Assembly: GCA_037962975.1 (NCBI GenBank)
Contig: CM075669.1
Span: forward strand, 115,212,501-115,276,500
Length of the DNA stretch: 64,000 bases
From: Clitoria ternatea
Lineage: Eukaryota; Streptophyta; Magnoliopsida; Fabales; Fabaceae
Direction of reading: 5' to 3'
Positions 47,008-57,642 of this stretch are shown here, piece after piece; the stretch's first letter is position 1; the number at the start of each line of letters is the position of its first letter. A model generated the notes under the pieces. The model saw nothing but the letters and a program-made list of their open reading frames with translations, did not search any database and was not told the DNA's origin. The position numbers were made by a program, and so were the translations under genes.

Positions 47008-47944
47008 ATGGACTGATTTTTTTATTTATTCTTTTTTATTGTTACACATTTTTGTTTTTTATTTTTTTATTGTTTGAGTTTTAAAGCAATTTTAGGTTAT
47101 TAATATTTATTTTATTTGGTTCTATTTATTACTAATTACTTTTATATTTTTATCTTATTCTGTTTATTACGAGTCTATATATGCATCAGTTAAATAATAA
47201 AAGCATTATAAAAATTTAATATATATTTTAATTTCATAAAAATATTTAATCTAACTTTATAAAATATAACTAAACCTTAAATCTATAAAATTTTATGAAA
47301 ATAATATTTTTAAAAATTATTTTTACTATTGGCGATGACTATTTTCCGTTGCTATCATGTTGTACGTTAGCGACGGACAAAAATTCATCGCTAACGTGGT
47401 CATAACCTAGCGACCATCATAGTGACAATAACCCATCAATAGCTACGAAGCTGAACCCGTCGCTGAGTTTAGTTCCTCCGTAGCAACGAGATTAGCGACC
47501 AATTCTCATCAACGCTTTAGCTATGGTAGCTAGCTATCGCTGCTTTGGGTTCATATTAGCAACCGCAGTAGCGATGGCTGATCATCATTCAATTAGCTAA
47601 GACTACGTTGTGGTTGCTAAATTGGCCTTCATTTAGCGATGGCTACAGCGACGAAGATACTTACATTTTTTCGCGATGACGCCCTTCCCATTGCTAAGTT
47701 GGGACTAAAGCAGTGACAAAATGATCACAAAGGGGACCACCAACATGTCACCCTTCAGGGACACAATCTTGCCATTACAACCTTTGCCACAGATGTCATT
47801 GGCCATTGTTGATTGGTTAGCGACCAGGGTTTTAGCGACGGAGCCCTGCTGTAGCTGACATCGTCACTAATACCAGTTAGTGACGTAATTCAGCTTGTTA
47901 GGGACGATTTGTTTTCGTCACTATAGGGTCCTTTTTTAGTAGTG
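47008..47944 (+). repeat. 3' end of outer CACTA: AT-rich tail, subterminal repeats, TIR
   Basis: After an AT-rich 300 bases, degenerate TAGCGACGG/GTCGCTA motifs (from about 47335) run to the TIR ending at 47944. The motifs are more decayed than in the inner element, many with CG changed to TG/CA, consistent with long methylation. Confidence 0.75.
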
Positions 47945-49960
47945 GCTTATGCCAACACCCATGGCTTAATTTCCCTAATTTGTGTTGCATAATTATGAAC
48001 AACAACTAAACACTTGTCTAGGAGTGAATAGAAGTGAGGTTTTGAATATTAAAGCCATTCGGAGGTTGTAAGGTAAGAGAGGTTCTTTGCTCCCTTAATT
48101 ATCAGCAACTCAAACCTTCCACATTATGCGTGGTTGTTGGATTCTTATGTGTTTGTTGGTGTACAACTTTTGGAAAATTATGTTTAAAACAATCGATTGA
48201 TGTTCGACGTATCGAAAAGTGATCGGAGTGAGAAACCGTGCATTAATTGATTTTGGTAAGTTCCGGTAATTCACAACCATGTCTAAAAATTTTATTTAAT
48301 TATGATATTAGCGTTTAGAAGCTTCAGAATATATTTAAAGTACTAGTATATAATTTTAGGACTTCCTTAATTTCTGGATAGTAGATCGGAAGTAGGATCA
48401 AAGTAGAAAATCGCTTTCAGGTACGTTTCACATGTATGAGGGGTGTACTATTTAGATAGTAAATGGGAATTTGGTTCTTGGTTGTGCCTTAAGTTGTTTA
48501 TGGACTCCATGTATAGGAGGAAAACATTTATGAGCATGTTTTATATGACAAGCATGAGATACTTTGCTAGTCTGAGTTTGATATATATATATATATATTG
48601 CCATTACTATTGTATCTTGAATCTATGTTGAATTGGCTATTCTCCTAATACGGATATGTTTATATGGCGGTATTGATAATAGAAATGATGTTGTTGATGA
48701 TTATACATAGTTTCTGTGGTTGGATGAATCATAATGATACGTGTGGAGTTCAGCTATGTTGAAATCGTATATTTATGCGCTATGGCTTGCATTTCAAGCA
48801 TAGGTTTCAATTCATGAAATCATATGTATTTCCAACACTCTGGTTTGTTGATGAGGTTATCATGTCATAGTGCTATAGTTCATTGTGTAGTTTGTAGCAT
48901 GATGTTTTTGAGGCTACTGATTATAGTGCTATGGTTCACTGGTAGTCATCGGGTACCACCGCTTATAATGCTATAGTTCACTGTGTGGTTACCCAGATGC
49001 CCCTCGATTATAGTGTTATGGTTCACTGTGTGGGCTATCTTGGCACTTTCTTTATATTAATAAGTTGGATCCACATTTCATGAGTTTTGTGCATAATAAA
49101 AAGAAAGATTGAAAAGTCATGGCATATCATTATTGCATCTATGAATATGTGTGTGGTTAATGAACGAATGAATGGAGATTCTTATAGTTCCCTAATGCCT
49201 AAGTAATGATGTGATTGTTTCTACAATTATAATCTGTATGCGTGAACTGTTGGATTATATTTTCTGTTTATTATTCGAATGGTATACACCCTTCTAATTT
49301 ATGGTCTTTCAATAAGCACGTAAGGAGATGAGTACGCACACTAATCCGGGGTGGGAATCACATTATATAGCTATATTTGAACATTTTCGTAACTATTCTT
49401 TTGTTGACTTGATGGAGATACACATATATTTTGTGGTGTGGATAATATTTATGTTGTAATTAGTTGAGAATCAAATTGCATGCAATTTGATAAGTTGTGG
49501 ATAAATTGGATTTGTGTATGTCTTTGATGAATTAGGATTAAAATTGGATGTCGTGACTTGGAATTTGAGAAATTCTTAGCACTGAGCCATAGGTACTGTT
49601 TATGCTGTATTTATGTATATAGATATATGTCATGGGTAGGTTGATATGCTTATTTGAAATCGTATATTCTATTATGGATTGTAGCATTTACATTACCGCA
49701 TTGTAAATGATATTGGCAGGTCTTTGTGTATTTATTTGGAGCTATATGAATGAATTTTGTGAGGATGGGTGATGGAATTAATTATGTCATGGTTAGGAGT
49801 GTGTAGAGTATGATGTTATACATGTTTATTGAATTATGACTTGATGAGGTTTTAGTACCAATTTATATATATATATATATGCACATTGTTATGATTTCAA
49901 TTACTTGGATAGGTCTTGATTTTGTATGTTTTGTTCTACATGGATGTGCTTGCAATTGAT
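47945..49960. mobile_element. LTR-like sequence right of the outer CACTA
   Basis: No coding region. Carries four ~50-bp units with TATAGTGCTATGGTTCACTG (48864-49045), a TA microsatellite (48581-48598, again 49866-49883) and long-LTR style sequence. It may continue the LTR that begins at 4637. Right border not found. Confidence 0.4.
48864..49045 (+). repeat. Four diverged tandem units in LTR-like sequence
   Basis: Each unit contains a variant of ATAGTGCTATGGTTCACTGTGTGG. Such subrepeats are common in long plant Gypsy LTRs. Confidence 0.75.
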
Positions 49961-50690
49961 AGGGAGTAAAAATAACATTAGGCAACCATAGGCTACTTTT
50001 GGGGAAACCTTGATGAAGGCCTTTCTTCAACTTGAAAGGAATTAGGATCTATCCTTCTTTCTCCTCTTCAATTCTTGAGTAAAGAGACCATAGGAGATGC
50101 AAAATGGAATTTGGAATTGAGAACTCTAATGGGAAACCTAAATGCTACTCTAATGGAAATGCAAATACTAAAGCCTATTTATAAGGACATGGAAAGGAAT
50201 TAAGGAAGAAAGGTTGAAACGGTTATGGAATGGATGGAAAATGATGAAGGAGACGCCACCAAGGAACTTGGATAAGTCTCTAGCTCACCACTCTGTGAAT
50301 GGTCACCTAGTGATAAGAACTTGAAGAAAGTTAGAACATTGTCTAGCCTAAAAGAGAGGAGAATATCTCAACTACTCACAAAACACTCAAAGTGTATTCA
50401 TCTCAAATTCAAAATTAATGGTCCCCAAATACAAAGGAGAAGCAAGCCTTATATAGGCAAGGTGGAGTGGTGGCCAAGCTATGAAACTTGGGTTTCCCAC
50501 TCTTCCTTAGGCCCAAAAACAACTAATCTGCATAAAATGGTAAAATACAAGGCCCATAACATATACAAAGGTCCAAAAGTGACCCAAAAATAAACCTAAT
50601 CTATTTTAAGTACAATTAAAATCATTTACAGGCTATGCCCTCATTATGCACCCCCTTTTAAAAAAAGATTTATCCTCAAATCCTGTAAGA
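49961..50690 (-). mobile_element. Probable minus-strand LTR fragment with polypurine tract
   Basis: At 50648-50690 the minus strand reads GATTTGAGGATAAATC, T-rich spacer, AAAAGGGGG and then TGCATAATGAGG, the layout of pol end, polypurine tract and 3' LTR start in chromovirus-type Gypsy elements. The LTR would run leftward from about 50657; its other end is not clear. The plus-strand frame at 50321-50593 has no support. Confidence 0.4.
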
Positions 50691-51660
50691 GAAAATAGAG
50701 TAATGAGTTAAGAAATGAAAAAGGAAACTAAAAAGGTACAAGAAAGAAGGTAGGGTATTGACCACCAGGATCAAACACTAACCTTTTTATTTTTGAAAGG
50801 ATGATATAAGAAATATCAACAAAGAACTAGTAATGGATTTTTTGCAATAGGGTTTATGTGGCAAGTTTAACCACGTCAACAGTAGTATATTCGAGTGTCA
50901 TTCCACTAAGGGAGTTGAAAACTGAATACTCAATTCAAATAATTTTAGCAAGATAAAAGTCCATTTTCATGTTGATATAAAGCAAGAATGATTAACATAA
51001 GCATGCATAAACGGTAATAAACTAAAAGAGAGTTCAAATATGGAGAGAATAGGATCGAATCTTACTCATCTTACCTTTCATAACATTGGATACATTGATA
51101 TAAATAGTTTCTATTCTACAAACTTTTACGCAACAAACCATAAATCATTCGTTTTGATTCCTCAACTCCGAAATCCTAAGAAAACCTTTAAAACCTTGAT
51201 TCCTCAATCATTTTAAGAGGTTTTCTAGTATTTGATACGTTTGTTATTAGCATTCAATACGTTGGAAGTTATTCCTAACACCGAAGCATATTGAGTACCT
51301 CATTTAGATCGGTTTTCATAAACTATTTTCCAGTAACTTAAGAGAACTGAATCAAGATATTATTTGTGCAATAAAATCTAGCAAATAACATGGAATGAAA
51401 TACCAAAATCAATAGAATAGTACCATATATATATATATATATATCAAAGTAGTGCCAATGTATGGAAGGAAAGATTCACTACATCCAATCCAAAATAAAA
51501 AGATTAGCTACTCATAGTAGCCATTACAATCATCATCCAAGAGGAAAAGAAGAAGAACAAGTTATAAATTTCTAAAAATAACTTCCAAAAGTAGGGTTTC
51601 ACTTTCTTCTCTTCTTTTCTGCGTCTTCCCTTCATTTCTGCGAGCTGAGTGTTTAAATAT
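50691..51660. other. Non-coding repeat-like DNA
   Basis: AT-rich; nothing coding recognised. Holds a TA microsatellite at about 51424-51445. Probably part of another LTR leading into the symmetrical-box cluster. Confidence 0.4.
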
Positions 51661-52080
51661 TAGTGGCCTCGCTCAAGCGAACGTTGCCTCACTCAAGTGA
51701 GTGCAACTTGTATCAGAGTAGACATCTCCTTTGTTCTTCGTATTCTCGCTCAAGCAAGTAAGTTTCGCTTAAGCGAGACCAACTTTAATCCTACTAACCC
51801 TATTTTCGCTTGAGCACCAGTTCCTTCGCTCAAGCGATAGCACCTTTTTTTAGGTTTTTATGTTTTCTCGCTCAAGCGGTATCTGCTTCACTTGAGTAAG
51901 TATAACTCCTTTAGCCTCTAGATCATTTTTGCTTAAGCGAGATCTGATCGCTCAAGCGAATTTCTTCATTATCTCCCTATTTTCTTCCTCGCTCAAGCGA
52001 GAAAACCCACGCTTGAGCGAAGGTCTCGCTCAAGCCACAATGGGTTTCACTCAAGCGAGACTCTTCAAGATTGCTTGATT
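51661..52080. repeat. Second cluster of CGCTCAAGCG-type symmetrical boxes
   Basis: About 14 boxes such as CTCGCTCAAGCGAG, TTCGCTTAAGCGAG and CACGCTTGAGCG in 420 bases. The boxes match those of the Copia LTR but the sequence between and around them does not, so this is a different, probably Sirevirus-type, LTR fragment. Confidence 0.8.
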
Positions 52081-52413
52081 TTTTATTTCTCTTGCTGATT
52101 CTTCATCCCATTCCTCAATTTTCTTCCTGCAAAAAGCAAAATATATAACTATAAGGCTCTTATGATAAACAAAACAAAGTTCGAAAGAGATTTCAATTCC
52201 TTGCTATTTTGACACATAATTTACATTGAAATTCAAGAATTCTCAAAACATTTGCCCAATTCACATGGAAATTTGTACAAAAGTTTCTATAAGAACACAT
52301 ATGTGAAACTATGGACACCTCTATGATAGTTAATCATGTTGCTATCTAAATTCACTAAAATGAAAATATAAGTAGATGTAGTTATATGATCATGTAAGAT
52401 ATGACAAAAATAC

Positions 52414-52647
52414 TCACTTATCCTCAAAAAGATGGATTGTCCTAAAGGGATCATAGTGAGTAATGGCATCTAAAGTTGGTACTAAAGTATGCATGTCATG
52501 CAATGTTGCCGAAAATTCTCTATATAACCCTTTATGAAAATATATCATCTCAACATGATCATAGATAAGATGTAAAAAATGCAATGAAATTGACATGTTA
52601 ATTGATGGACAAAATGTTAATCCTATAAAAATTCTACTATACAACAT
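52414..52647 (-). CDS. Unassigned coding-like exon, minus strand
   Basis: A 77-codon frame of mixed, protein-like composition (for example KGLYREFSATLHDMHTLVP and ITHYDPFRTIHLFEDK) ends beside a good splice donor, GATAA|GTGAGTAT at about 52418. I do not recognise the family. It may belong with the frame at 52989-53315. Confidence 0.3.
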   Translation of the reverse strand: MLYSRIFIGLTFCPSINMSISLHFLHLIYDHVEMIYFHKGLYREFSATLHDMHTLVPTLDAITHYDPFRTIHLFEDK

Positions 52648-52988
52648 GATAACATATGAAATGACTCTTGAGAAGACAATTCAAAAGAGTAAAGATATAT
52701 GCTAATCCTATAAGATCCTATGATGATTGTATACATGCTAGAACTAATTCCAAGACAACTATGTACAATGATTGACCAATTCTATTTACTAGGGATGAGT
52801 GAAAAGGAATATGATTCTTCTATATTTCTAAGGTCATCCCTAAGACTTAGAACTGATGATGGGTAGAGGCAAATTATCACTAATGCTAGAAAAACTATCA
52901 TTAATGATTGAAATGGACAAACTATTATTGGACATAGTAATAGGTAAACTGTGATTAAGGTGATTTTTTGTTGAAACACTAAGGTTGC

Positions 52989-53315
52989 TTAAAGAAAAAC
53001 CATTATTCTCTTCCTATGTTTTCTATTTTTATTTTCACATTTGATTACTCTTTTCTTTTTCTTATACATATCATATTCTTTCCAATAAAGTTTTGTTTTT
53101 TTATCCATAGCTTTATTATGTTTGTGCCTTAATTTCTCTATTTCTTTTTTATTACTACACAAACTAATTCTTAAATTTTCAATGGTATCACATTCTAAAA
53201 TATGATCCCAAATTTCTTTTAATTTTCTATGGATTTCCTCAAGAACCTTTTTTATCATTTTATTTTTTTCTATGGAAGAATCATACTTAAACTCATAAGA
53301 ATCTATTTTAGAATG
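52989..53315 (-). pseudogene. Unassigned Lys/Glu-rich coding-like region, cut by an LTR
   Basis: Minus-strand frame rich in charged residues, predicted coiled coil (EEIHRKLKEIWDHILEC; CSNKKEIEKLRHKHNKAMDK), then a Ser/Asn-rich segment in a shifted frame (52860-52980). The upstream end is broken where TGTAACATCCCG begins at 53321, so the first residues of the open frame are LTR sequence. Family unknown; possibly an element-specific extra protein. Confidence 0.35.
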
Positions 53316-53320
53316 AAAGA

Positions 53321-54770
53321 TGTAACATCCCGTTGTTACAAAAGACACCTAGTTGTTCAATTAAAACCTCAAATTTATTAGGTGTTTTATCTTTCCTAAA
53401 AAAAGACATGGTACATGTTAACAAACACTCAATCAAACAAGACAAAAACATATGAAATAACAAACTAGTCGATGATAGGAAACAAATGTTTTTTTTTTAA
53501 TTGTATTTTTCACTTTGAGATGCGAGAATTGCCAAAACCAAACAGAATGGGTAAAATATTTTCGAATTGAAGACTTTCAAATTTAGCACGCACAGGACTT
53601 GGCAAGATCAATTAGAATGACCATAATACTTTTGAATTCAGCACGGACAGCCATTAGTTAAAACGGAATGACTACAATTAATTCCAATTGCACTGCACGT
53701 ACAACAAATTGTGAGAGTCAAGACCGAATGATACTCAAAAATCTTTACACCAGGTTTTGCTAAACCAATCAGAATGATCAATTTATCAAATCAGAAAGAC
53801 GAAATTAAACACGTCCACTTCTTCAAATTGGCACGTACAGTAATTGCAAAAATTAAGATCGAATGGGATTTGTATATTAATTAACCAAGACTTTTGCAAA
53901 TTGCCTACAGAATTTCTCAAAGTCAAAGCTGAAACAGAATGACTCAACAAATTTCTTACTTGATGTACAGTAATTGACCAATGAAATTTTTCAAAATTAT
54001 AGGCACAGAATTGGACCAACCAAGGATCAAATGACTTCAATTATTGCACTATTAGAATTCACGTAGAGTAGAAAGGCCAATTCAGACTTATATGTGCAGT
54101 AATCAGAATTTTCGACAATATACTGCACGTAACACAATTGACCAATTTAATTGCCAAAATTGATTGATCAAGCAATTTCAATTGACGTGTACACAATTTG
54201 ATGCGATTGAACAAAAGAACAATTAGCCAATCAGAATTTTCAACAATGTACAGGCACAACAATTGGAAAAAACCAAGAACCGAATGATGAAAAAATTCCA
54301 AATTCAGTTTTGCACTATGCGTTAAAAATTGCTTATACGATTTTCATATCGGTTTCCGCGCAAAAACAATTGGACGGAAGCAACACAGAACCGTATTATG
54401 GACAATTCAAATGCAATTTCAAATGCTACACAGATTTGTAAAATTCCAAATTATGCTGGACAGAATCAAAATTAATCCTAGAATTAAAAATTTATAAAGA
54501 ATTGAAAATCTATACAATCCTACATTGAGTTTGACTTATGATCACCTAAAAGGGGTAATCAAACTATGGACTTGGAACCTTTTTGTGCCTATTAGATGAT
54601 GCAACTAATGGCACAAGAACAGCACACTCTAGTCACAAATTGCAATAAAAATTCTAGATACAATGAAAGGTTTCAAGATGCACCATTTTAACACCCTAAC
54701 TTGGCTCTATGAGTTACAAGGCTTGATTTTTGATTTTAATCAAACTAAGGCTGAATTTATGTACGACTTT
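53321..54770 (-). repeat. Probable 3' LTR of a Tat-type relic with diverged tandem units
   Basis: Begins TGTAACATCCCGTTG on the plus strand immediately after AAAGA. Between 53540 and 54300 a loose tandem repeat of 55-85 bases recurs, with GCACGTACAG, GAATGA and AATT(G) in each unit. The right border (about 54750-54800) is not exact. Orientation follows from the minus-strand integrase further right. Confidence 0.5.
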
Positions 54771-54814
54771 ATTTCTCCCAACTTAGGGTTCGCTTTCCCT
54801 TTACAGAATTCCAG

Positions 54815-56830
54815 ATGGGCGTGTTGAGGTTCCTAGACTACGCCCCCTCACAAGGGTATCCTAATGGATGGGGTTTAATCCGTGCTCTGGAAGTTCTAGG
54901 GCAACACTTTAATTTCAAACCCACCATGGTAATGCTATTTTACTATTACCAGGTTGTGTGCCAGGCCAATAAGAAGGGCGACCTCAGCTTTATCACCCTC
55001 CGATGTGACTCAAAGGTTGTCAACTTTGAGGTCTTCACCGAATCGGTGAAGGTAGATGAAAGATCCTTCAAAAACTACTTCGTGAGGATCTGGGTTCAAG
55101 AAAACAAACCGGTCTTCTAGAGAAACAATGAGGGTCTTCTCAAATTCCCTGTCAAATGGACCCATGAGCATTTCTTGTCACCACCAAAGCTTATTTCACT
55201 GATGAGAGCGAATTATCCCCTCACTCAATAGAACTTCTGAGTGCTCTCCGGACGTACACTTCTGATTCTGGGAAATTCTCTTGCAAACGTCTTTGGGGGT
55301 CCAGCACCATTCGTAATGAATACCTAAGTAATTTCCTGCTTTATATTCTTAACTGTTTAAACTCCGGTATGTGTCGTGTTTGAAACCAACATATTTTCGT
55401 TGGCTTGTGTAGAACAAATAAGAGAGTTATGCCCCGCCATTAACAAGTTGAAAGATATGTTAGCAGATGAGGACTCATTTTCTAAAGAGAACAACATTCA
55501 ACCTAAGAGGAAGGCCGTCAAAACACGTATTGAAACAATCACTCTGACTTCTGTTGTGACTGGTGAGATACCTCTTCTGGATGAAACTGAACAAGCCAGC
55601 ACCACACAACTTGAAAAAGAGAAATAAAAGAAGGAAAGGAAGATCTAAAAGGATCATGGAGTTCAGAAGCCACCTTCTCCTAAGCCATCCAAAAAATAGA
55701 AGACATTGAAAGAAGCCGATATGACCAGTACTCAAAAGGGGAAGAAGGTTGTCACTACAACTAAAACTGTTTCTAACTCTGAGACTGAGACCAGGAAAAC
55801 CAAAACTATTGAAGACTCCTAGCCAATAGTGTCTTGCTCTCCTCTGACAGCCTCATTCCTGACCCCTTTTTTGAAATATGAGAGTCCTATTCCCCTAAAG
55901 CTTCTAAAGCCATCATATAAGCTCAACCCCATGCTTGAGGTCCCTAAAATCAAGAAGGCTTATGAGGTCGATAGATGGCAATTAGCTGAACTATCTGGCC
56001 TTATTAACTCTTTGAGCAGAGCGATGGATAGCATTATGGAGGCTAACAAACTTCATGCCAAAGTTGAAAAGTTGAGCATTTTCGCCGCCAAGGACGGGGC
56101 GAACTACCAGATCGTAGAGGATCGCTTGAAAGAAATGAAGAAGCTGGCTGACGAATGACATTTCAAAATCTGTGAACTGAAAGCAATTGTGAAGACGCTG
56201 GAGGGAAAAGTCTATGAGTAAAGAAGAGGCTAAATAAATTCCCTAGCTAAAAGAAGAGCTTGAAATAGAGAAGGAAAAATCTGCCAAGCTGGTCGAGGAT
56301 CTGTAGGCAGCTGAAGCCAGCCACTTTAAATGGGTTGAGGAATGGGCCACTCAATAGAAAGAAATGGTTAGGCAGATTGAAGAGCCTAAGAAGAGGAATA
56401 CTGACGCCGGACCGCTCATGGAGCAAAATACTAAACTGAGAAAAAATCTTACTGATGCGAAGGCTAAGTCGAAACAAGCCTTGGAAATCTACACCGCCAT
56501 GGCACATAATTCATTTGGCGGGGCCGTCCGTTAGATCTTTTACTGTAACCCCGGTGTGAAACTTAACCTTTATGGACTGTATCCCTTTTATGAGTTTTAC
56601 GAAGGTAGGTTATTTTCTGTTGTCGACAGACAGTACGAGGAACCTGAGGATTCCTTGTATGAGCTACCCCCTCTCCCTAAAGGACAAAGCACAGCACCAC
56701 GTGAAGTCTCCCTTAAACTTGAGGATCAAGAAAAAGAAACAGAGAAAAGAAAACAGAAGGGCGATGCGAACCCAGAGCATGTTAAAGATGATTCCGGAGT
56801 GGATGCTAAGACTGTAGACGATTGGAAGGC
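54815..56830 (+). pseudogene. Extra ORF antisense to a Tat-type retroelement (Transposase_28-like)
   Basis: The first frame (54815-55117) reads APSQGYPNGWGLIRALEVLG, then MLFYYYQVVCQANKKGDLSF, a pattern like the 'putative gypsy type transposon' (PF04195) proteins of plants. TAG at 55118-55120 and further stops interrupt it; later pieces (55376-55627, 55829-56158, 56556-56834) are Lys/Glu/Ser-rich with coiled-coil character (LAELSGLINSLSRAMDSIME). It lies directly downstream of, and antisense to, the minus-strand integrase. Tat-lineage elements are known to carry extra antisense ORFs between pol and the 3' LTR. Its function is unknown. Confidence 0.65.
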
Positions 56831-56894
56831 CTAGTAAGGAAACCATGAGGAGGCTTCTCCGGTCTAATTTTATTTTCATATTTGTATGACTCTT

Positions 56895-57642
56895 GTGTTC
56901 TGAGATCAGCTCTGGTCTTCAACACCGTATGTGAGGCGATATGGAGACTCATTTGTTAAGGAGTGAGGCGTGGTGTGATAAGCCCATAAGACATGGGCAT
57001 AGCTGGTTTGTTCAGTCACCCTTAGCTTCTCCCAGGTGCTTCTTAAGGCCTTCTAATACCTATCTATTAGCAACTTCGGCCTGGCCATTAGTTTACGGGT
57101 GCTCAACAGATGAGAAAACTTGAACTATACCCAATCCCTCCAGCAACTCTGAACTTCTTATCAGTAAATTGGGTGTCGTTATCTGTTATGATCCAGGCTC
57201 TACCCCGAACCGTGCTATAATATTTTCATAAATGAAACACCGGCTCTGGGCTGAAGTAATGTGCACCACTAGCTCCACTTCAATCCACTTCATGAAATAA
57301 TTTATCCCCACAATGAGGTACTTGATAGCCCCTAGAGCCGTGGGAAACGGGACCAAGATGTCCAATCCTCATCGATGAAATTGCCATGGCACAGTGGAAG
57401 TGAATAATTCCTTAGCTGGTGTGTGATGGAGGTTAAAAAACCTCTGACAAGGATCGCACTTCTTCATAAACTCTACAGAATCCTTTTTTATCGTGGGCCA
57501 CCAGTAGCTAGCTCTCAAAATCTTTGTCATTAAGCTCCTTCCTCCAGAATGGTGCCCACACTACCCTTCATGCACCTCCTCCATAACCTCCTGAATCTCG
57601 TTCTCATTTAAACAACGAAGGTAAGGTACCGAAAATCCTCTC
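56895..57642 (-). pseudogene. Tat-type integrase relic
   Basis: Minus strand, starting where the next Gypsy LTR interrupts it: the zinc-finger H-x-H and C-x2-C parts (EEVHEG, then CGHHSGGRS, KKCDPCQRF), SYWWPTIKKD, the core around DILVPFPTALGAIKYLIVGI with its first Asp, a damaged second Asp motif, and the NGQAEVANR and TTPHSLTNESPYRLTYGVE end. Stops occur at several points. Rest of pol must lie beyond the inserted element, outside this window. Confidence 0.82.

Larger units (their letters stand above)
5274..47944 (+). mobile_element. Outer CACTA (En/Spm) transposon, decayed, holding nested elements
   Basis: Left end CACTACTAAAAAAAC at 5274; right end TTTTTTAGTAGTG at 47944, its reverse complement for the first 13 bases. 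Flanking triplets are ACT and GCT, a 2 of 3 match to the expected 3-bp TSD. Both ends carry TAGCGAC-type subterminal repeats. Once the inserted Copia element, solo LTR and Gypsy element are removed about 8.3 kb remains, some of it LINE sequence; the 3' half of a TNP2/TNPA gene pair (44.1-47.0 kb) survives as a pseudogene with the same exon layout as the inner CACTA. The 5' transposase exons are absent, so the element is deleted and cannot move by itself. Confidence 0.75.

Noticed and set aside
50321..50593. 90-codon plus-strand frame
   Set aside because: Lies in LTR-like sequence, no known motif and no homologous copy in the window.
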